DNA from: Armatimonadota bacterium
Lineage (GTDB): Bacteria > Armatimonadota > Armatimonadia > Armatimonadales > Armatimonadaceae
Direction of reading: 5' to 3'
Length of the DNA stretch: 10,262 bases
NCBI GenBank assembly: GCA_030833025.1
Contig: JAURHZ010000066.1
Coordinates: 1 to 10,262, forward strand
Position 1 is the stretch's first letter. The number at the start of each line of letters is the position of its first letter. Position numbers and translations under genes: made by a program. Below the pieces are notes generated by a model, which was not told the origin of the DNA, did no database searches, and saw only the letters and a program-made list of their open reading frames with translations. Of the stretch, positions 1-6,231 are shown in pieces.

Positions 1-1
1 G

Positions 2-382
2 GGGGATGCGAGCCGCTGGGAACAGCTGGAGCAGCTCGGCGACACGATTGCGGTGCACTCTGCGTCCATTCCGTCAAAGCCGCATGTGGTAGCCGCATGC
101 ACAGAATGGGTTGCCCTTGGCGCGGATGTTTGGCTTCGACCAGCGCTTCAAGTACTTCCTGAGATACTCGCATCAGGTGTTCGTGTGCCTCTCTGGTCTG
201 TCATTTGGCGTGATGTATGTGTTGGTGTCGTTCCCGAGCCGAACCGCGCTGCAGTTCTGCGGGTGCCAAATGTTACGGCACCGGGAATGGTCGAAGGGGA
301 GCGCCTTGAGAGTTCCTATCGGGGGTTCGCCACGGGCATTTCAGCCGACAACATCGTGAGGCTCAGCACCGATGGCAAATGA
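2..382 (+). CDS. C-terminal end of an unidentified protein (5' partial)
   Basis: An open frame runs in from the left edge and ends at TGA 380-382, giving about 126 residues of an otherwise missing protein. A GTG at position 53 is the first candidate start inside the window, but the frame is open upstream of it, so I treat this as the tail of a longer gene. No catalytic motif, signal peptide or membrane segment can be identified. A tract around residues 65-80 of the visible part (VPLWSVIWRDVCVG) is faintly like the VPL-x-x-x-V-Y-H-D stretch of some large bacterial glycoside-hydrolase-like proteins, but this is too weak to name a family. The frame overlaps the next gene's ATG by 11 nt, which is typical of translationally coupled neighbours and supports the frame being real. 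Codon choice looks like that of the neighbouring genes. Confidence 0.6.
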   Translation, partial: GDASRWEQLEQLGDTIAVHSASIPSKPHVVAACTEWVALGADVWLRPALQVLPEILASGVRVPLWSVIWRDVCVGVVPEPNRAAVLRVPNVTAPGMVEGERLESSYRGFATGISADNIVRLSTDGK

Positions 383-953
383 CATCCGGTCGCTCTGTGT
401 CTACTGCGGGTCATCGGATGGCTATGTCGCAGCGCATGCCGATGCAGCCCGTGACCTCGGTAGGCATCTGGTAGAAAACAATATTCGCCTTGTGTACGGT
501 GGAGCCGCTGTTGGCCTGATGGGCATCGTTGCAGATGCCGTTCTAGCCCGCGGTGGTAGCGTAACGGGTGTGATCACCGAGCATTTTGATGCAGCTGGCA
601 TCACACACAGTGGACTGACCAAATGTGTCATCACACCAGATATGCATTCGCGTAAAGCGGAAATGATGCAGCATTCGGATGCATTTGTCGCCCTCCCCGG
701 AGGTATCGGGACGTTGGAAGAAGTTGCCGAAGCGCTTACTTGGGCACATATCGGGCATCATCGTAAGCCTGTGGGATTCTTAAATGTGGATGGTTTCTAC
801 AATCCACTGATCAACATGCTCGACCAAATGGTTGCAAGTGGTTTTTATCGGCAAGAGCAGCGGGATGCCCTTGTCGTGGCCAAAACGCCTAAGGAGCTTA
901 TTTCGAAGCTACAGTCTGCAGTGTGGCCGGATGTCACCAAGTGGGTGAGGTAG
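372..953 (+). CDS. LOG family protein (putative nucleoside 5'-monophosphate phosphoribohydrolase)
   Basis: A complete 193-residue protein of the TIGR00730/LOG (lysine decarboxylase-like Rossmann) family, at the family's usual length. Visible signatures are the N-terminal strand with YCGSS (11-15), the nucleotide-binding loop VYGGAAVGLMG (41-51), the R94-K95 pair in HSRKAEM, and the hallmark PGGxGTxxE at 109-117. In characterised LOG enzymes these residues bind and cleave the N-glycosidic bond of AMP or cytokinin riboside monophosphates. By analogy this is a cytosolic hydrolase releasing a base and ribose 5-phosphate. Many bacterial members do not make cytokinin, and the older label lysine decarboxylase should not be used. 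The start at 372 is preceded by GAGG (358-361) and lies inside the end of the upstream gene (11-nt overlap), suggesting coupled translation. No link to the sugar genes downstream is evident. Confidence 0.93.
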   Translation: MANDIRSLCVYCGSSDGYVAAHADAARDLGRHLVENNIRLVYGGAAVGLMGIVADAVLARGGSVTGVITEHFDAAGITHSGLTKCVITPDMHSRKAEMMQHSDAFVALPGGIGTLEEVAEALTWAHIGHHRKPVGFLNVDGFYNPLINMLDQMVASGFYRQEQRDALVVAKTPKELISKLQSAVWPDVTKWVR

Positions 954-1046
954 GCATCTGCATTGGGTGATAAATCGATGATAATCTGCCGGGGTGTGGC
1001 CGGGCGCGATGATGCTCACGGCTAACGGGAAGGCAGCGACATCCGG

Positions 1047-2399
1047 ATGCAGCAATCAAATCGTGCAAAGCGCACACTGCTTGACATGGGGCGGTACCAG
1101 TGGCTAGTGCTGTTCGCGGCGTGGCTTGGCTGGGGCTTTGACATTTTTGATGGCCTCCTCTTTTCATTTGTTGCTCCAAACTGTGTTCCAACGCTGCTAC
1201 ATATTCCGCTTGGCACTCCTGAAGCAAAGGCGGCGACCGCGGACTGGAATGGAATTCTTACTAGCCTGCTTCTCATCGGGTGGGCAGTTGGGGGAATCCT
1301 TTTCGGCCGTGTCGCTGACCGCATTGGGCGGACTAAAACCCTGATGCTAACGATGCTGCTGTACTCACTGGGTACCGCGGCGTGTGCATTTGCTGTCAAC
1401 ATGCCGATGCTGATTATTTTCCGCTTGGTGATCAGTCTTGGAATCGGTGGTGAGTGGGCTGCTGGGGCGGCGATGGTCGCTGAGGTTGTACCTGAGAGGC
1501 GCCGCGTCGATGCCGGAGCCATCCTCTACACGAGTGCGCCATTTGGTTTAATGGGTGCAACACTCCTCAGCCGCTGGTTTGTGGGCGACCTCTTCAAAGA
1601 AAGCCCCGAGGTCTCTTGGCGCTACTTGTTTCTCTGCGGTCTCATCCCTGCGATGGTTGCCTTCGTTGTCCGAAAGTACATCAAAGAGCCTGAACAATGG
1701 AAAGATGCCACGATCACAAGGACAGCCAAAATCTCCGACATCTTCACACCGGAGTTTCGTAAGCGAACTATCGGTGCGCTCCTTCTCGCAGTCGTTGCGT
1801 TGATAACTTGGTGGAGCTGCAACGCATTTATCAGCGTCTTCACCACAGCCCTTGCACAGAAGGAAGCGGCCATTCGTTCTCTAGATAAGCTCGGAACTGT
1901 GGGACTCATCGAGTCCTGGAAACTGACCGCCAACGCGGTATTCAATATCGGTGGACTTATCGGTACGCTTGTGACCATCCCCGTGTCAAAACATCTTGGC
2001 CGTAGAGCGATGTTTGCCATTTACTTTGTTGCAAGCGCTGCAGCTCTGCTTGCAGCTTTTGGAATCAAGTGGGCGCCTGAGCAACAGCTCCTGATGTACT
2101 TTCCGATTGGACTCTCCGTCTTCGGCGTCTTTGGAGCCTTTACGTACTACCTACCTGAGCTATATCCGACGTGGCTGCGCGCTACCGGCGCTGGCTTCAC
2201 CTATAACACCGGGCGGATCGTTGCCGCCGCGGGGCCGTTTATCGTCGGAACGATTGCTGCGGGCGGCCTCGATGCGATGCGTAATGCATTGTTCATGGTG
2301 GGCTTTGCACCGATACTTGGGTTGCTTGCCCTGCTCTATGCCACCGAGACAAAGGGGCTGTCTCATAAAATCACGCAGCTTGGAGATACCCTCGACTAA
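1047..2399 (+). CDS. Major facilitator superfamily transporter (metabolite:H+ symporter type)
   Basis: A complete 450-residue, strongly hydrophobic protein with about 12 predicted membrane helices. Helix 1 (about 17-42) has two acidic residues in GWGFDIFDG (D32, D35), as in the aromatic-acid/sialate/lactate H+ symporter branches of the MFS. Cytoplasmic loop 2-3 holds motif A, GRVADRIGR (87-95). The region GIGGEWAAGAAMVAE (132-146) followed by PERRR is the motif B/loop 4-5 region of the same branch. A late PELYPTWLRATGAG stretch (about 372-385) is the equivalent conserved C-half loop. The transported solute cannot be read from sequence; a sugar acid, organic acid or small glycoside is plausible given the neighbours. 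The chosen ATG has only a weak, distant purine-rich site (GGGAAGG, 1027-1033). An internal ATG at 1089 would remove 14 polar residues without harming helix 1. It sits 93 nt after the LOG gene and 170 nt before the next operon. Confidence 0.9.
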   Translation: MQQSNRAKRTLLDMGRYQWLVLFAAWLGWGFDIFDGLLFSFVAPNCVPTLLHIPLGTPEAKAATADWNGILTSLLLIGWAVGGILFGRVADRIGRTKTLMLTMLLYSLGTAACAFAVNMPMLIIFRLVISLGIGGEWAAGAAMVAEVVPERRRVDAGAILYTSAPFGLMGATLLSRWFVGDLFKESPEVSWRYLFLCGLIPAMVAFVVRKYIKEPEQWKDATITRTAKISDIFTPEFRKRTIGALLLAVVALITWWSCNAFISVFTTALAQKEAAIRSLDKLGTVGLIESWKLTANAVFNIGGLIGTLVTIPVSKHLGRRAMFAIYFVASAAALLAAFGIKWAPEQQLLMYFPIGLSVFGVFGAFTYYLPELYPTWLRATGAGFTYNTGRIVAAAGPFIVGTIAAGGLDAMRNALFMVGFAPILGLLALLYATETKGLSHKITQLGDTLD

Positions 2400-2559
2400 C
2401 AGTCAACTTGGTCTAAGATTGGCTTTAAGAGTGTCGTGAATAACAACATATTCGACTTCTGATAAACAGAATGGTGCACACAGCCGTGCATCGCCCATAA
2501 ACATCGTTGTATTCTTTACACGGGCTGAATCGGCACTGCTGCCGCAACGACCCATCACC

Positions 2560-2564
2560 GGAGG
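2560..2564 (+). promoter_or_regulatory. Ribosome binding site that fixes the oxidoreductase start at 2570
   Basis: GGAGG lies 5 nt before ATG 2570, a near-ideal Shine-Dalgarno site. It shows that translation starts at 2570 and not at the longer in-frame ATG 2507, whose 21 extra residues (rich in Cys, His and Asn) do not resemble a family N-terminus. Confidence 0.9.
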
Positions 2565-2569
2565 TAACT

Positions 2570-3598
2570 ATGTCGTCTTACACACCACTTCGCTGGGGCA
2601 TCATTGGATGCGGCTCTATCGCAAATCGACTCGGGAACGATGTTGTGCGCTTGGAAGACCATCACCTGCAGGCGATTGCATCACGGGATGCATCTAAAGC
2701 TGCCGCATATGCCGAGAAGTTTGGTGTTTCGACACAGCACACCGGCCCGGATGCATACACAAATGTTGTAAACGACCCAGATGTCGACATCATCTACATC
2801 GCAACGCCGCACAACTTCCACAAGGAGCAAGCGCTCCTCGCGATCGCCGCTGGAAAACCTGTCCTCTGCGAAAAGCCGTTTACGGTCAACACTGCTGAAG
2901 CTGAAGTCGTGATTGCAGCCGCACGCGCGAAGGGCACCTTCCTGATGGAAGGCGTCTGGAGCCGCTGCTTCCCAGTCTGGCGCAAAGTGATGGAACTGAT
3001 CGCTGCTGGTGAAATCGGCCACGCACGGATGCTTTATTCCGATTTTGGTTACCGTGCGGGCAACCTCGGGGATGACAATCGCCTGACTGGCTACAACGCC
3101 GAAGGACGTCTGTTCAACCGCGAGCTTATCGGTGGCGGCCTCATGGATGTCGGAATCTACCCAATCAGCATCGCCAACATGGTCTTCGGCAACCCTGTCG
3201 ATGTAAAGGCCGTCGGTGTTCTGGGCAACTCTGGTGTGGATGAAAATGTTGGTGTCGTCATGGCTTACGCCAACGGTGAAGTTGCAACCGCGACCACCAG
3301 TATTCAAGTCACAACTCCATTCACAACGACCATTCTTGGTACCGCTGGACGCATTGAAGTCGAGAGCCCATGGTGGCGCCCGAAGGCATTTGTCCTCCAC
3401 CGGGATGGCAAGGATGCCGAGCGCTTCTCCTTCGAGCATGAGGGCGAAGGCTTCCAATTCGAAGCAATGGAAATCGCTGAGTGCCTCCGCGCCGGTAAGA
3501 CGGAATCATCTGTGATGCCATTGAATGACACGCTGTCGGTGATGCGTTCCCTCGATGCAGTCCGTGCACAGCTCGGCCTCGTTTACCCCGGAGAGTAG
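2570..3598 (+). CDS. Gfo/Idh/MocA family NAD(P)-dependent oxidoreductase
   Basis: A 342-residue cytosolic dehydrogenase, normal length for the family. The N-terminal Rossmann domain (about 6-125) has the dinucleotide loop GIIGCGSIANR (10-20) and the EKP motif (101-103), whose lysine contacts cofactor and substrate. FLMEGVWSR (124-132) and GGGLMDVGIYP (188-198; D193, Y197) match the dihydrodiol dehydrogenase / NADP D-xylose 1-dehydrogenase / glucose-fructose oxidoreductase branch. There the conserved Asp and Tyr sit by the sugar and nicotinamide. The likely reaction is reversible oxidation of a sugar or sugar-derived hydroxyl; the actual substrate is unknown. It is the first gene of a tight operon, with the serine hydrolase starting 1 nt after its stop and an aldo/keto reductase third. 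The start was chosen by the GGAGG site and because the protein then begins just before beta-strand 1. No promoter could be assigned confidently in the 170-nt upstream gap. Confidence 0.93.
   Translation: MSSYTPLRWGIIGCGSIANRLGNDVVRLEDHHLQAIASRDASKAAAYAEKFGVSTQHTGPDAYTNVVNDPDVDIIYIATPHNFHKEQALLAIAAGKPVLCEKPFTVNTAEAEVVIAAARAKGTFLMEGVWSRCFPVWRKVMELIAAGEIGHARMLYSDFGYRAGNLGDDNRLTGYNAEGRLFNRELIGGGLMDVGIYPISIANMVFGNPVDVKAVGVLGNSGVDENVGVVMAYANGEVATATTSIQVTTPFTTTILGTAGRIEVESPWWRPKAFVLHRDGKDAERFSFEHEGEGFQFEAMEIAECLRAGKTESSVMPLNDTLSVMRSLDAVRAQLGLVYPGE
3590..3593 (+). promoter_or_regulatory. Ribosome binding site for the serine hydrolase start at 3600
   Basis: GGAG inside the last codons of the oxidoreductase gene lies 6 nt before ATG 3600. 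The upstream stop TAG (3596-3598) is separated from this ATG by one base, so translation is probably coupled. This argues against the longer in-frame start at 3555, which would overlap the upstream gene by 44 nt. Confidence 0.8.
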
Positions 3599-3599
3599 T

Positions 3600-5045
3600 A
3601 TGGCAAAGCGTTTTCAACGGATAGCACCGAGCCTCGCTGGCGTGGATGCGGCGGGCGTCGAGGCTTTTCTCGACCGTGTGGATAAAGAAGTAGGTGGCTT
3701 GCACTCAGTGATGATGTTGCGTGATGGCAATGTCTTCGCCGAATGCTGGTGGAATCCTTACAAGCCCGATTTCCAGCATACGCTGTATTCGCTGAGCAAG
3801 AGCTTTACGAGTACGGCGGCTGGTTTCGCGATGCTCGAGGGCAAGCTACGGCCAACCGATCCCGTCATCAAGTTCTTTCCGGACAAGCTTCCAGCAAATG
3901 TCAGTGCAAACCTGCAGGCAATGCAGGTTCAGCACCTCCTGATGATGGGAACTGGGCATGCGTCTGAGCCCAATGCTCTCCTGCAAAGTGACCCCGATGC
4001 TGACTGGATAAAGGTCTTTTTGAATCATCCAGTTGAGTTCGCACCTGGCACGCACTTTGTCTACAACAGCGCGGCGACGTTTATGGTCTCCGCCATCGTC
4101 CAGAAAGTCACTGGACAGACCGTTTTGGACTATCTCGGTCCACGTCTGTTCCGCCCGCTTGGCATCGAGAACCCCGTGTGGGAAACAAACCCGGCTGGAA
4201 TCACTGCCGGCGGATGGGGTCTTCACATCCGTACGGAAGATATCGCTGCCCTCGGCGAGCTCTACCGAAATAAGGGTGTTTGGAAGGGCCGGCGCATCTT
4301 ACCGAGGTCTTTTGTGGAAGCTGCCACGCAGAAGCAAATCAGCAACGGAAACGATGCAAATAGCGACTGGGCACAGGGCTACGGCTATCAGTTTTGGCGA
4401 TGTCGGAACAATGGCTTCCGCGGAGATGGTGCATTTGGACAGTATTGTCTTGTCTTCCCGGATAAGCAGCTAACGATTGCTATCACAAGCGGAGTCGCTG
4501 ATATGCAGCGTGTTCTGGACATTCTGTATGCAACTGTCCTCCCAGCGGTTGGAGCATCCACCAATGTTCCCGCAGATAAACGCCTGTCTGAGCGGATCCG
4601 CAAGGCCGAAGTACCGGTTCCTAAAGCAGTGACATCAAGGGTGCGTCTTCCGATTGGGAAGACCTATGCATTCGATACGAACTCCTACGGAATGGAATCG
4701 ATTCGCTTTGCAGCCGCAGCGGGTGGGGTGGAAGTCACCGTAATCCGGAATCGTAAAGAGCAGACATTGCTCGTGATGGATAAGGGCTGGAAGGTAACCG
4801 ACACCACCTGGGAAGTTGGCCTGAATCGCCTGCAAACCGAAAGCCATGCGTATCGCAATGCAGCCCGCGGAGCGTGGACAAGCTCATCGGTGTATTCCAT
4901 CAAGAACTATTACGTCGAAGAGCCATATATCCAGTCCATTGAATTGTCCTTTGGGCCGGGGATGCTGAGCTGGACGAGTAGCTTTATCGCGATGTTTGGT
5001 GGGGATGGTCGTATAACGGCATCCGCACGTGAAGTGAAATCTTAG
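3600..5045 (+). CDS. Serine hydrolase, beta-lactamase/class C (PF00144) fold, cytosolic
   Basis: A 481-residue protein of the serine beta-lactamase-like / esterase EstB / 6-aminohexanoate-dimer hydrolase superfamily. The nucleophile motif SxxK is S64-L-S-K67 (in TLYSLSKSF), the second motif is Y155-N-S (FVYNSAATF), and GDGAFGQ (275-281) occupies the place of the KTG/HxG third motif. After the catalytic domain (to about residue 320) comes a beta-rich C-terminal region (about 335-481) without a motif I recognise. There is no signal peptide or lipobox, so unlike true beta-lactamases the protein should stay in the cytosol. An esterase, amidase or transglycosylation-type role on a small imported molecule fits better than antibiotic resistance. 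It is the middle gene of the oxidoreductase/hydrolase/aldo-keto reductase operon, 1 nt after the first gene and 15 nt before the third. Its substrate is unknown. Confidence 0.9.
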   Translation: MAKRFQRIAPSLAGVDAAGVEAFLDRVDKEVGGLHSVMMLRDGNVFAECWWNPYKPDFQHTLYSLSKSFTSTAAGFAMLEGKLRPTDPVIKFFPDKLPANVSANLQAMQVQHLLMMGTGHASEPNALLQSDPDADWIKVFLNHPVEFAPGTHFVYNSAATFMVSAIVQKVTGQTVLDYLGPRLFRPLGIENPVWETNPAGITAGGWGLHIRTEDIAALGELYRNKGVWKGRRILPRSFVEAATQKQISNGNDANSDWAQGYGYQFWRCRNNGFRGDGAFGQYCLVFPDKQLTIAITSGVADMQRVLDILYATVLPAVGASTNVPADKRLSERIRKAEVPVPKAVTSRVRLPIGKTYAFDTNSYGMESIRFAAAAGGVEVTVIRNRKEQTLLVMDKGWKVTDTTWEVGLNRLQTESHAYRNAARGAWTSSSVYSIKNYYVEEPYIQSIELSFGPGMLSWTSSFIAMFGGDGRITASAREVKS

Positions 5046-5060
5046 GATCGGAAGATAACA

Positions 5061-6041
5061 ATGCCAACACTTAAGACGGGTTCTATTCCCGGTGTACGTC
5101 TGCCAATAACCCGCATTGTGCAGGGATCGATTCAGATAAACACTGAAGATGATGCGATTGGTTTTGGCCAGCTGGACACCATGGTTGAAGTTGGAGTCAA
5201 TGCGATTGACTCTGCTTACATTTATGGGGGCGGTGCGCAAGACAAGATCATCGGACGTTGGATGCAAGCGCGTGGAAATCGTGACCAGCTGGTTGTGATT
5301 GCCAAGGGCTGTCACCCTGCAGATGGTCGTAACCGCGTCACGCCATACGATATCGGAACCCAGCTGCATGACATCCTCGTGCGCATGAAAACCGACTATG
5401 TCGACATGTTCGTCCTCCACCGTGATGACATTAGTGTTCCGGTTGAGCCAATCGTTGATGCCTTGAACCTATACGTCCGCGAGGGCAAGATAGGTGCATT
5501 TGGTGGTAGTAACTGGACCACAGCGCGCCTCGCGGAAGCAAATGCTTATGCCGCGACATCCGGGCAGGTGGGTTTTGCCTGTTCCAGCCCGAACTTTTCG
5601 CTTGCTCGTCAACTAAAAGAGCCATGGGATGACTGTGTGACGATTAGTGGACCGGAAAATTCGGAGTCGCGTGACTGGTATGCCGCGCAGAATACGCCGT
5701 TGTTCACATGGTCATCGATGGCCGGTGGGTTCATGAGTGGCCGGATAACGCGTACGAACACGGCGGACTTTACCGATTACTTCGGTAAGCTGGCTGTTGA
5801 GTGCTATGCATCCGAGGATAACTTCCAGCGTGTCGACCGTGCCGCGGAGCTTGCCGCCGCGAAGGGTTTGTCCATGCCCCAGATTGCCCTCGCATATGTG
5901 TTGAACTATCCATTGAATATTTATGCGCTGGTTGGTTCGGCCAATGCGGATGAGATGACGGCAAATGCTGCTGCAAGTCTCGTTGAGCTGACATCTGCTG
6001 AAATGGACTACCTAGACCTGAAGGCTGATGCACTAAGCTAA
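5061..6041 (+). CDS. Aldo/keto reductase
   Basis: A complete 326-residue TIM-barrel oxidoreductase of the aldo/keto reductase superfamily. The catalytic tetrad is visible as D50 and Y55 (DSAYIYGGG), K82 (VIAKGCHP) and H120 (FVLHRDD). The GGSNW segment (148-152) is the conserved nicotinamide-contact strand, and a C-terminal VGSAN (about 296-300) corresponds to the adenosine-phosphate binding loop. It should reduce or oxidise a carbonyl/alcohol pair with NAD(P)H in the cytosol. The substrate cannot be told; sugar or keto-sugar is likely given the Gfo/Idh/MocA partner two genes upstream. GGAAG at 5050-5054 lies 6 nt before the ATG. It is the last gene of the operon, and a strong intrinsic terminator begins 28 nt after its stop. 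Confidence 0.93.
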   Translation: MPTLKTGSIPGVRLPITRIVQGSIQINTEDDAIGFGQLDTMVEVGVNAIDSAYIYGGGAQDKIIGRWMQARGNRDQLVVIAKGCHPADGRNRVTPYDIGTQLHDILVRMKTDYVDMFVLHRDDISVPVEPIVDALNLYVREGKIGAFGGSNWTTARLAEANAYAATSGQVGFACSSPNFSLARQLKEPWDDCVTISGPENSESRDWYAAQNTPLFTWSSMAGGFMSGRITRTNTADFTDYFGKLAVECYASEDNFQRVDRAAELAAAKGLSMPQIALAYVLNYPLNIYALVGSANADEMTANAAASLVELTSAEMDYLDLKADALS

Positions 6042-6068
6042 CGATCAGTCTGATGAGAGTCTGCAAGG

Positions 6069-6102
6069 CGCCGATTGGTTTATCCAATCGGCGTTTTGTT
6101 TT
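6069..6102 (+). terminator. Rho-independent terminator after the aldo/keto reductase
   Basis: A perfect 10-bp stem (CGCCGATTGG 6069-6078 pairing with CCAATCGGCG 6084-6093) closes a 5-nt loop and is followed by TTTTGTTTT. This is a textbook intrinsic terminator ending the oxidoreductase/hydrolase/aldo-keto reductase transcript. Confidence 0.92.
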
Positions 6103-6161
6103 GATTATTGAACATCTGATGACAGTTCATAGAACGAATTAACAATGTATATGGGCCGTTG

Positions 6162-6190
6162 CACCGATTGGTTCATCCAATCCGTGTTTT
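6162..6190 (+). terminator. Second, imperfect copy of the terminator hairpin
   Basis: CACCGATTGG (6162-6171) and CCAATCCGTG (6177-6186) form a 10-position stem with one C-C mismatch, a 5-nt loop and a following TTTT. It matches the first hairpin at most positions, including the loop, and lies exactly 93 nt downstream of it. The duplication is seen directly. Whether this copy still terminates is unknown; it ends 6 nt before the -35 box of the next gene and could serve as a back-up insulator. Confidence 0.6.
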
Positions 6191-6196
6191 GCTTCA

Positions 6197-6225
6197 TTGA
6201 CACACGGCGGATGTATGCCTAATAT
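6197..6225 (+). promoter_or_regulatory. Sigma-70-type promoter for the rhamnosidase, probably leaderless
   Basis: TTGACA (6197-6202) and TAATAT (6220-6225) are separated by 17 nt, a near-consensus promoter. The expected start point, about 7 nt after the -10 box, falls on or next to the A of the ATG at 6232, and there is no Shine-Dalgarno site in between. An 8-bp palindrome CGCATGCG (6229-6236) straddles the start codon and might be part of an operator, though 8 bp can arise by chance. Confidence 0.75.
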
Positions 6226-6231
6226 TGACGC

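Noticed and set aside
980..985. GATAAT as a possible -10 box before the MFS gene.
   Set aside because: No acceptable -35 element lies 16-18 nt upstream (the sequence there is CTGCAT-like), so a promoter is not supported.
2472..2493. Short hairpin (TGCAC/GTGCA core, 6-nt loop) in the gap between the MFS gene and the oxidoreductase.
   Set aside because: The stem has only five Watson-Crick core pairs plus outer wobble pairs, and no T-run follows. It could be an operator, but nothing beyond symmetry supports it.
2507..2569. Longer start of the oxidoreductase at ATG 2507 (21 extra residues).
   Set aside because: No ribosome binding site precedes 2507, the extra residues do not look like a family N-terminus, and a GGAGG lies 5 nt before ATG 2570.
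2681..3457. Minus-strand open frame of 258 codons opposite the oxidoreductase.
   Set aside because: It lies wholly within a well-identified gene in the antisense frame, and its product has no family-like motif.
3555..3599. Longer start of the serine hydrolase at ATG 3555.
   Set aside because: It would overlap the upstream gene by 44 nt, while GGAG with 6-nt spacing precedes ATG 3600 immediately after the upstream stop.
3600..5045. Reading the serine hydrolase as an antibiotic-resistance beta-lactamase.
   Set aside because: It has no signal peptide, its third motif is GDG-like rather than KTG, and it sits in a sugar-type operon. An esterase or amidase of the same fold is more likely.
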